Assembly (NCBI GenBank): GCA_030340625.1
Contig: JAOPHQ010001149.1
Location: 124,001 to 188,000, forward strand
DNA from: Merluccius polli
Lineage: Eukaryota > Chordata > Actinopteri > Gadiformes > Merlucciidae
DNA length: 64,000 nucleotides
Reading direction: 5' to 3'
Part shown: positions 46,191-55,300 of the stretch, in pieces
Numbering within the stretch: position 1 is the stretch's first letter
Layout of the letters: the number at the start of each line of letters is the position of its first letter
Position numbers and translations under genes: made by a program
Notes under the pieces: model-generated
What the model was told of the DNA's origin: nothing
Seen by the model: only the letters and a program-made list of their open reading frames with translations
The model's database searches: none

Positions 46191-46817
46191 ATATTGATCA
46201 CAGTAAATCACTGTCCGTACTACAGTAACTAACTGTGGGAATCACATTCATTCGTTACAGTGTGCAATTAGAAATAGAGATGAGAAGTCGTCAGTGGCAC
46301 GACATTTCTATGAATTTAAACATGACGTCAGTGACTTGAAATTCTGCGGGTTGGAAAGTGTGGTTATGCCAAAAAGAGGCGGAGACAGAGAGAATTGACT
46401 GCTTAGAAGGGAATGTTTTTGGATTCATCAGTTAGACACAATGATACCTAATGGATTAAATGAGGAATTGTTGTTGCATTGCTTTTTATGATTTTCTTAT
46501 GATTTTTTATGATTTCTTTGTATGATTTATTTGTTGAATTTATTTTGATGTTTTCATGTCAATCAATTAAGTCACGTGGGTGGATACGAGTGCAGTGATT
46601 TACCATATATTGATTGCACCTGCATATGTTTGCTTGCCTGACACTGAGGAAGGGAGATAACCCGAAACGTCTGTCCACAGGCTATAAAAAAGTGAAAATA
46701 AAAAAGTGAAATATATGACTAGGAGTGCTGTACTCTCGTTTGTTTTGCTTAATTCTTTTTTGGGCACAAGTGAGTTGAGCGCGTTCTATGAACTTTATTA
46801 TATGAAGTGTACAAATA

Positions 46818-46854
46818 TTTTCTAGACTGTGGCAGCCTGCCACAGTCTAGAAAA
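46818..46854. repeat. perfect 17-bp hairpin
   Basis: TTTTCTAGACTGTGGCA, a 3-base loop GCC, then the exact complement. It lies 24 bp inside the right end of the outer TIR element, and a subterminal hairpin fits a structural role at a transposon end. Confidence 0.9.
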
Positions 46855-46878
46855 TTAGGTAATTAATGGGAAACACTG

Positions 46879-46925
46879 TAGAGCATGGCATTAACATTGC
46901 CAGGGTTAGGGGTTTGATTCCCACT
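46879..46925 (+). repeat. tRNA-derived SINE, right half (B-box side)
   Basis: 'tagagcatggcattaacatt' followed by the B-box-like 'gggtttgattcccactgg' continues the fragment at 33262-33292. Sequence after 46925 may be the SINE body, but no tail was recognised. Confidence 0.72.
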
Positions 46926-47856
46926 GGGACCACCCATGCTAAAAAATGTATGCACTCACAGTATTGCTTTTCTCCACGGTATGGCGTCCACCATATGGTG
47001 TAATGTAAATTATATTCTATAATCTTATCATACTTAATAACTACATGCACTCACTAACATTGAAATACAAACATACTCCACATGCACATACACATGTACA
47101 CCAACACCTGCTGATCCCCCTGATTCATCTAAGGGTACTGTATAATATCTGTCTATTGGCTCATTTTCTCATTAACAACCACTTATTGTAACTATACATG
47201 TTGCATCAGTACTATGTATGGGAAGCTTTGGCTAACAAATGAACAACAGAATAGAATATAAGCACACAGCAGCCAACTGCTGTGGAGATAAGCGAGTGTT
47301 TAATGGTGGCAGCAGAGGTGGAGCTTCCAGGCACACAAAGTCAAAGTTCTCACCAGTTTTTTAGTCCACCATTTGGAAAAATGAGCAACCTTAATTGCCA
47401 CTTATTTGCAAAAACAGCTGCGTAAGGAGGGCAGGGGTAAGAAGTAAAAATATGGAAAATTTTTACTTTTGGAAACATTCTGAATGGATGGATGACCGCC
47501 AGGAGAGAAGACCATAATACACACACACAATCTCAGAATGTTCTGGGCCCAGTATTTCAAAAGGGATTGACAGGATTATCCTGGTCGGATTGGATTAAAT
47601 CTAGATCTGATCTGAAAACTTGGTATTTCAACACAGATCCAGATAATCCTGATCCTGAAGATCAGGATTCTGCTTTGGTAATCCAATCCTCCCCTGAATC
47701 CAGATTAAAGGCTGGATTTGGGTATTTCAAAAGTTAAGGCAGATCTCTGGATCAACTTGATACCAAAATGTCAGGATCATTTGGATCCCACCTCAGAGGT
47801 GGATTTCAACTAGTGATGGGCCGTTATCGGCGTTACCCGCGCTGTGAGTGATAACG

Positions 47857-47887
<31 letters not shown>

Positions 47888-48295
47888 CTCAACAATCGCG
47901 CAGACCTACTTTCAGTCATTATTTAGGTAATATAAGTCATTATTTAGGTTGCAAACACATTATGGACACTTTAATCTAGATTAATTTCAAGATTACCATT
48001 AGATTAATCTAGATTAAAGAATTTAATCTATGCCCATCTCTAATTTAAACATAATAAAGCAGCCTAATTGTAAGAAATGTATGTACAATATTTGACCTCA
48101 CTTTCTGAAACTGCTGTAGTAACAATTACATTATTATTACCTATTTCCCAAATTCTAGTTTCAAACATTGTCACTTGCATGTACCAAAACATCAGAGAAA
48201 GACAACAGGAATGCAGGGTCCAAACAAACTTTAATTCCAACAAAACAGACATTTCAAATAATGTGGCCACTAACTAAAACAGGACCTAACCCAGG
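46926..48295. other. MITE-like sequence and unassigned DNA
   Basis: Positions 47550-47810 ('gggcccagtatttcaaaagg', then repeated 'gatcctgaagatcagga' motifs) resemble the end of a Harbinger-type repeat. A poly-C run of about 35 lies at 47852-47886. Several 'attaatctagatta' motifs occur at 47975-48020. No complete gene. Confidence 0.4.
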
Positions 48296-48700
48296 TCAGA
48301 AGTGAGCTGTTTTTCTAACAGCTTTATTTTCAGTTCTGTTTCTTTGCATCAGCTTTATTAGTTCATTGGCCTGTTCAATTTGTTTGACTGCCCTCTCGGT
48401 CTCCATTTTGAGGAGCTTTTGATAAGCATCCTCATCACCGGCATGCCTCTTCCGTCTCCAACGCTCTGGCCCACGAACCTCTTGTGGTGGATCGGGTGGA
48501 GCAATGCTGGTGCTGGTTGAAGGTTCACCCTCTGAGCCTCCACAGGTGTGAGGAACACACATTCAGACGAGAGGTTGAGTGGCTCATCAGCTAGCTCCCC
48601 AACACTGGCTGAACTATGACATGTGTGCACTTGCATTTTTTCACTGTCACAGTTTATATCATGCTGCACATTGAAGCACTTTCCAAGCATTTTCAAGGTA
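48296..48700 (-). pseudogene. fragment of a Harbinger-associated accessory protein (tentative)
   Basis: The minus-strand reading gives an acidic/Pro/Ser segment followed by the charged helix EDAYQKLLKMETERAVKQIE and QANELIKLMQ, ending AVRKTAHF at the stop. It resembles the C-terminal coiled coil of Myb/SANT-like proteins encoded by Harbinger transposons. Two overlapping frames (HSSASVGELADEPLNLSS, then SEGEPSTSTSIAPP) need a frameshift or splice near 48555. No transposase partner is visible within 2 kb. Confidence 0.4.
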
Positions 48701-49019
48701 TATTTTCATGCTTCTGATTAAATGAAGACACATTTGACTTCAGTCAGAAGCTTAAAAATGCACTTTTAAAATGTTTGGAAATGGCTTTAATGTGATTTTA
48801 AAACCTGCAGCAATGTATTTCAGTGTTTGTGTACAAACTGATTATTTTACTTAATCAAATCAGATGCTATTTTGCTATAAATTACCATAATTATGTTTAG
48901 TGAGAGCCTTCTATATAAGGGAGACAAATTAGGATGAAAAACTGTTTCTAATTGTGTCACTGACCAAGCTATATACCATGAAAGTAATGCAATTACAATT
49001 TCAAGCAGTTTCAAGCACT

Positions 49020-49217
49020 TTATTCAGATTCCAATAACTTGAAAACCTTGAATGTATCAATACAATTAAAGCGTTTCCAAGGATGTCCAGCACTCATACG
49101 GTTGTCTTTAATAGCCGAGTGGTCCATGGCTGTGAGTGGACTCTGAATGTAGAAGACAGAGATGGTGTATGAGTATCTTTGTTTATGTACACAAAAGCAT
49201 GATATCATCCCCAGCAT
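49020..49217 (-). CDS. small open frame, possible terminal exon of unknown element gene
   Basis: The reading MDHSAIKDNRMSAGHPWK ends FKLLESE before a stop that overlaps AATAAA (minus strand). It is preceded by an acceptor-like 'ctacattcag'. The codons look plausible, but the product is not recognised. The GC-rich block 49490-49800 upstream could be its promoter. Confidence 0.25.
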   Translation of the reverse strand: MLGMISCFCVHKQRYSYTISVFYIQSPLTAMDHSAIKDNRMSAGHPWKRFNCIDTFKVFKLLESE

Positions 49218-49814
49218 TACTATAACATCCTGACACTTCTGAATGCATTGTTAATACTCGTACCGTGTAACGTTGCGTTTCCAAAGTACTGCAGCAGTCT
49301 GGTCTGTACACATGTAGCCTATTTTCTAAGTCTGCTGTGTTGCCAATGACGTAATGCTAATAAACTCTGAACAGGTTGGCGTTAGTTACGGTCCAATTAA
49401 TTCCCTTTTAAGTTAAACCATAGACCGCAAAATTCATCAACAAAGCCGCTTCCTCGCTATCCCGCTGGCTGCTTAACACACAGTCAATGGAGCCAAGTTA
49501 GCTACCGTTAGCGCGGCCGCGGTCAATTAGAGATCGCTGCGGGCTGGTTTTAATTAAGGGACGATTCAAGAAGTTGGCTTGCATGACATGTTGGTTGGAA
49601 TTCGTATGGTCTTAAAACCGCTACACATTAGACGACGGTAAACTTACATGTTTACGTGGAAGTCGCGCTCCCAGCGAGAAGGGCCTAGCTGCAGCCGCAG
49701 CCAAGCAACACAAGTACGTCTCGCTGCGGCCTGCGGGAAGGCGGCCCGCCCACATCACGGGCGAGTCCATTCTGGGATTACTTGCGCCCAATCTTAAATA
49801 TATTAATTAATATG

Positions 49815-49910
<96 letters not shown>

Positions 49911-49925
49911 CATCCCACGTCTCCC

Positions 49926-50004
<79 letters not shown>

Positions 50005-50005
50005 C
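49815..50005. repeat. (TA)n microsatellite in two blocks
   Basis: Two long TA runs (49815-49905 and 49930-49998) are each followed by the same 28-bp spacer containing 'acagacatcccacgtctccc', so block plus spacer was duplicated. Poly-C runs follow at 50047-50059 and 50080-50090. Confidence 0.95.
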
Positions 50006-50104
50006 ATCCCACGTCTCCCTGATGTAAGCAAATCATGTACAATCTCCCCCCCCCCCCCCACCCGTTGACAATCGCGAACCCCCCCCCCCCAATATATTTT
50101 TATT

Positions 50105-50150
50105 ATATATTTACCTGACTTAAAAATATTTTTAAGTCAGGTAAATATAT
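50105..50150. repeat. perfect 46-bp palindrome
   Basis: Arms of 23 bp meet without a spacer between 50127 and 50128. The core is 'acctgacttaaaaatattt' and its mirror complement. It lies between AT-rich sequence and the telomere-like repeats. Confidence 0.92.
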
Positions 50151-50179
50151 TAATATATTAATATGTTAATATATAATAT

Positions 50180-51350
50180 ATAGGGTTCGGTTAGGGTTAG
50201 GGTTAGGTTAAGGTTAGGGTTAGGGTAGGTTAGGGTTAGGGTTAGGTTAAGGTTAGGGTTAGGTTAGGGTTATGGCACTCTTTCCCATGCGCCACTGCGC
50301 GGCACATAGGAGAGAGGAGGGCACGGGCACAAGCAAATACAATAAAACAATAACTTTGGCTCAAAAAAGGGATAAAGTAAATGTGTGAAAAAAGAAAAGT
50401 TATGGAAAGGGTTAGGTTTAGGAAAGGGGAAGGAAAGGCTATAATAAGGGCCGGATGTTGTCTGGGTTAGGGAAATGAGGGATTGTGGTCGGAAAGGGAG
50501 AGCTGAGAGTTGAATTTAGAGGATGTGGGGGTTGTAATAAGGTGAGGGAGGGAGGGTAGGGGTTGGGGTTAGGCTTGGGGTGGGGGTAGGGTTAAGGTTA
50601 GGGTTAAGGTGGGGGTTAGGGTTGGAGTGGGGGTTGGGGTTAGGGTAGGGGTAGGGTAGGGGTTGGGATTAGAGTGGGGGTTGGGGTTAGGGTTGGGGTT
50701 GGGGTTGGGGTTAGCGTGGGGGTTAAGGTTAGGGTGGGGGTTAGGGTTGGGGTAGGGTTAAGGTGGGGGTAAGGGTTAGGGTTAGGATAGGGGTTAGGGT
50801 AAGGGTTAGGGTGGGGGTTAGGGCTAGGGTGGGGGTTGGGTTAGGGGTTAGGGTTAGGGTGGGGGTTGGGGTTAGGGTTAGGGTGGGGGTTAGGGTTGGG
50901 GTAGGGGTTAGGGTTAAGGTGGGGGTTAGGGTTGGGATGGGGGTTAGGGTTAGGATAGGGGATGGGGTAAAGGTTAGGGTGGGGGTTTGGGCTAGGGTGG
51001 GGGTTGGGGTAGGGGTTGGGGTAGGGTGGGGGTTAAAGTTAGGGTTAGGGTAGGGGTTAAGGTTAGGGTAGGGGTTAGGGTAGGATGGGGGCTAGAGTTG
51101 GGATAGGAGTTGGAGTTAGGGTGGGGGTTAGGGTAGGGGTTAGGGTTAGGGTGGGGGTTGAAGTTAGGGTTAGGGTGGGGGTTAAGGTTAGGGTTAGGGT
51201 AGGGGTTAGGGTAGGGTTAAGGTGGGGGTTAGGGTTAGGGTGGGGGTTAGGATTAGGATGGGGGTTGGGGTTAGGGTTAGGGTGGGGGTTGGGGTTGGGG
51301 TAGGGGTTGGGGTAAGTTTTAGGATGGGGGTTAGGGTTAGGGAGGGGTCT
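50180..51350 (+). repeat. degenerate interstitial telomere-like repeats
   Basis: The block starts with near-perfect TTAGGG-type repeats ('gggttagggttaggttaagg', 50180-50270). After an interval without repeats (50270-50520) it becomes a G-rich series of GGGTTAGGGT, GGGGTTGGGGTAGG and GTGGGGGTTAGG to about 51350. The long plus-strand Val/Gly/Arg open frames are a by-product of the repeat. Confidence 0.88.
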
Positions 51351-51374
51351 AGGTTTAGGAGAGGGGATGTAAAA

Positions 51375-52080
51375 AGAAAGAGGGAGAAAAAAAAAAAAAA
51401 AATGGGGGGGGGGGAGAAAGATTATGATAGGAGCTGGATGTTATCTGGATTGGAGGGTAGAAGGGAAGGAGTGGGCCGATGGGTTATAGAAGCAGATGTC
51501 ACGCCCCGCCTTCCCGCAGGCCGCAGCGAGATGCTTCTCAAGCAACAGGCACTCCAAACCACGCCCCATCCACAACACGCCCCCTTCAAACCACGCCCCC
51601 TCCAAAACACGCACACGTAACGCTACGGTGTTGTCCTTTTGGGTCAAATTGACCCAATCTGTTCCCTTCCTCCATCCTTCCTTCTTTTCACAATCCTTTT
51701 TCCCTTCCTTCCTTCCTTCCTTCCCTTCGTCCTTACCTCTTCTTCCTTCCTCTTTTGATCCAATTGACCTGATCTGTTCCCTATCCCTCCATCGTTCTTT
51801 CCTTTCCCCTTCTTCCTTAAACAAATCTGTTCCCTCCATCTTTATATCCTTCCCTTTCCCCTCCCTTACTTCTTCCTTCCTTGAACAAATCTGTTCCCTC
51901 CCTCAATCTTTCCTTCCCTTTTCTCTTCCTTCTTTCCACAATCAATCCTTTTTCCCTCCCTCCCATCCTTCGTCCTTACTTCTTCCTTCCTTTTTGATCC
52001 AATCTGTTCCCTCCCTCCTTCCATCTTTTCCCCTTCCTTCTTTCCTCCCATATTTCCCTTTGTCCTTCCTCCCTTGACTC
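51375..52080. repeat. purine run followed by pyrimidine-rich minisatellite
   Basis: Poly-A and poly-G lie at 51387-51413. From about 51640 the sequence is C/T-rich with an irregularly repeated unit containing 'gatccaattgacctgatctg' or 'aacaaatctgttccctccct' and (TTCC)n. It reads open on both strands through low complexity and is not a gene. Confidence 0.8.
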
Positions 52081-52308
52081 AGGAGGACAACAGGAGAGTT
52101 AAATGTTGGAAACTGTACCAAGGTGCTGTACTGAGAAGAAATTCCACCAGCCTGGCTGTGTGGTCAATAAAGAATAAATCAATCCATCAATCAATTAATT
52201 CAGACAAATGAAATGACCAGAAACAGCTTTTATTGTCAGTTAAAACAAAATAAAAGAAACACCGAGCAACACAATAACTCTGGCTACTGGCCAGTGAAGC
52301 TTAATTGG

Positions 52309-55300
52309 CTACAGCCTCTTCAAAAAGTCCTCCGACTCCAGAGCTCTCTGTAGCTTTTTCTTATATTCCTCTATTTTCTTCCGATCCTCCTTGCTCATGT
52401 TTTTCTCCATGTAATGAGCCAACAGCTGTTTCTCACTGATGAGAAAAAAATTGAAGAAAATAGCAATTGGTAACAGAAAATTTACACTAAGAGGTTGTCA
52501 TTAAAGCAGAAGTAAGCGGAATATTTGTGTTAATATAAGTCTTAAATAGTTCTATCTTCTGACAGCAATCACTTATATAGAGTGTTTGGTCTGAAACACG
52601 GGTCTGTCAGTCACTCTGCTCTGCTGTAAGCCGAGGAGAAAACTTTCCTTGTATCCTACAACCTTTATCCAATGAGAGAGAACGGCATAAAGGGGCGGTC
52701 CTCTGTGTGTGCAGCCAAGGGATGCGCGTGAATGTGGTGACGTAGGGACGAGGGCGGGGACTGCTAACTCCATCCGCTGACAGGAAGTTAGCCAAAACCA
52801 CCGGATCACTTACTTCTGCTTTAACAATGTACAAAAAATAGCATACTCCTTATGTTTGTGGCTTACTTTAAATCATACTGCGGCCCACATTTGTATAGCT
52901 CAGTTGCGCTCTCCGGGGAAACAGCATGGACAGCTGCAATGGCGTGGATTGTTGCCTGTGTCAGGAGGTCAACAAAAGGACATCTTTCATTTAGACAAAG
53001 TAGTCTGTTGTGTAGCATTGAACAATAACCATCAGACTGTAAGAATAGTTATTCTCTCTATCTCTCTCTCCCTCTCTCTCTCTTCCCCCCCCCCCCACCA
53101 CCCACTTTGTGCCTTAGTGGCACATAGGGCCTCCACAGAGCGCTTCCACTTCTCCCGGTCGACAGCACTTCTTGCCTCGGCCCATGATCTCCACCCCGCC
53201 TCTCTCTTCATGGTTACTTTGCTTTACTTTTACTCTGGGAGTGGGTTATCAGCCCTCAGCCCAACCCCCAACCTGGAGGGCCAGTGGGATCATTCTTCGT
53301 CTGGTCTCTACCCTTCGACCTGTTCGGCATGGGTGACCCTGCCAGGAGTGGAAAACTCCTGCCGACATAGCGAGGTCATGGAGACACGCAAACTGCCCCA
53401 CCACGATAAGGTGATGATCCTATCGGGGCAGAGTTATATAGAATATTTTAACATAAATAAATAAAAACAAGACACACCTCTGGCAGCAGCACATTGAAAA
53501 CAAATGCCACTTGATCCTGGCATTTGGTAGCCTGTGCTTCAACCAGGCTTGCCAAGAAGCCCATGACTCTGTCCAGCTGCTCATCCTGCTCAAAGAAAAT
53601 CATTATTCTGCCGCCCTTAGATGATGCCCAGGAGGACACACTTCTTCTTGCGATGACTGCCTGTAAATAGAAATATATTTTGAGAGGTTGTTAAAGTAAA
53701 TATACAAACACTAGGCTAACAGAAAGTGTTTCACATTAGTATCTGACCCCATTTTCATTTTAAAACTCACTTCAAGATGTTGTAGCATGCCTTTATCCTC
53801 AGTGATGAACTTTAATAGAAGCTCACTGGTGAGTCTTCTTTTTTGTTCAGCTTGCCGAGCCCTTTCCTAAAATTTGATTTAAACAGCATATAAATGTCCA
53901 AACTATACATTTATATAGCACTATTCATGCATAAATAATTGCAGCGGAAAGTGCTTTTCATATTAAAAACACAAAGCACACTACACACATGCATCCACCC
54001 CACCCCAAAAATAAAATATGGCAAAGCACTGAGGGAACATGAGAGGACATGGCATTGAGTGAGACCCGTCCACACTGAGGTGTCACTGCCCACAACAACA
54101 GAGGGTGCCGCCACCACAAACAAGAATATTAAATAAGATTTGTTGTTTCTTGATCCTTTGCATGTCCTTACCACTAGCCTGTCAAAAGACCCGTCATCAC
54201 TGAGGACACCAACATCCACATCCTGCTTGTCGTGATTGTCCTTAATCGAGACAGGAAAAAGTTGTGACTTAGTGCACAGGTGTAAACACTGGATATGTTG
54301 TTCTCATCCAATACTCTTCACTCACATTGACCTGCTCTCTGGGTGGAAAGCTGTAAGGCCTCTTACAGTAAATGTGATCAACGGCAGGGTCGATGTCCTG
54401 TGGATTCTTCAGAACGCAAACCATAATTGTGTTAGTTTGTTTAATGAGGATCCAGGGAGGATTGGCATTTGCACTTATGTACAATTATTATGCCCCCATT
54501 GCAAATTTGGTTTATGGGTTATGTCCAGACTTTGTTCAATTAAAAATGAACAGATCAACCAAAAAATAATTATACTGTAAAGGACAATACAACAAATTAT
54601 AATATGTATATATAATATAACTTGTGTACTGTGAAAGTTCTTCACTGACCATGGTGCTGCTTGCTTTCCTTTTACGTGCGATCCTGAACACCGGCGGTGT
54701 CTTGGTACGAAGGGTGGCCTTTCCTTTGTCTGTGAAATGGGCAAACTTCCTTCCATACCTATAATTAACAGATTTTCATGACCCACAATCAAGAAAGTGT
54801 TACCATAAAGTGGACTTAATAATTTCATTAACAATCAAATTGTCTTTCAGGAAACCCTGCAGCATACCCTTCCAGCCCAAGGTTTTCTAATAGGACATTG
54901 CACCACCATCTTCTCAAGAGACCCATGTCATCCTAGTGAAGACCACAGTTCCAACCACAGTTGATTTTGTTAGATTAAAAAAATGTATTACATTTTTTTC
55001 TTCAATTTTTGAGGATACTTACAACACTGAAGTCAAACCAAGCATCCATGGCAAAGTACCAGGCATACTGTATGATAAATCAATACATGTAAGACACAGG
55101 GAATATCTGACAGCTTAGCAAAAAGCTAGACACACATTTACACTTACATACATAGTGAAGATTGTTGTCATTACAATATGAGACACGCCATACTGCAAAA
55201 ATAGAAAACAGAGCATAGTCCAAACCATTAATTTACTTCATAGTTGTAATGTAAAATTTGGTACTGACACACTCCAAATACTTAAATTAAACAATTCTTG

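Larger units (their letters stand above)
34996..46262. mobile_element. 11.3-kb CACTA/EnSpm-like DNA transposon with two genes
   Basis: The ends read CACTGTAA...TTACAGTG with a 2-bp TG duplication. Because the ends overlap the target, ACTGTAA ends with a 4-bp GTGC duplication, or 6 bp, fit equally. It splits the GIY-YIG domain of the Penelope-like element, and removing it rejoins the codons exactly. Subterminal regions are packed with TACAGTA/TTACAGT motifs (about 35000-35700 and 44640-45550), typical of CMC-type transposase-binding arrays. It carries two minus-strand genes, a zinc-finger transposase (39795-42431) and a SAMD3-like protein (36316-39781). Later insertions lie at about 43769-44510 and 45590-46190. 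Confidence 0.82.
33656..46794 (+). pseudogene. Penelope-like element, 5'-truncated, RT + GIY-YIG, interrupted
   Basis: Coding runs 33656-34995 and resumes at 46263, ending at TGA 46489-46491. The reverse transcriptase part has GIGSLTETLSQYVD, SLYPSIPHQEG, AMGSPVAPNYANLF, the catalytic CIDDVFF and IAFLDVLV. A GIY-YIG-type endonuclease follows (CPCNLYYVGKTKRELKTRIC), which normally cuts target DNA. The CACTA-like transposon lies within this domain, and after it the reading continues as RNRDEKSSVARHFYEFKHD. The 3' end has the usual 'cccgaaacgtctgtccacag' motif. An identical 15-bp sequence TTATTATATGAAGTG flanks it (33641-33655, 46795-46809), and the 5' boundary falls mid-RT, so it inserted truncated. 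Other lesions: a frameshift near 33805 and TGA at 46396-46398. Confidence 0.88.
33291..46878. mobile_element. TIR element split by a Penelope-like element
   Basis: The ends are CAGTGTTTCCC at 33291 and its complement GGGAAACACTG ending 46878. TAGAG (or TAGAGCA) is repeated at both junctions, and the SINE becomes continuous when the element is removed. The terminal sequence is hAT-like, but no clean 8-bp duplication is seen, so the superfamily is open. The element's own sequence is only 33291-33655 and 46810-46878. The right side has a perfect subterminal hairpin at 46818-46854. Confidence 0.65.

Noticed and set aside
49807..50061. Tyr/Ile repeat frames
   Set aside because: They are translations of the (TA)n microsatellite.
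50763..51303. Long plus-strand frames rich in Val, Gly and Arg
   Set aside because: They are translations of the telomere-like G-rich repeat, with no start context, domain or codon signal.
51441..52077. Frames of 130-190 residues on both strands rich in Ser/Pro/Phe or Glu/Lys/Gly
   Set aside because: They are low-complexity translations of a pyrimidine-rich minisatellite.
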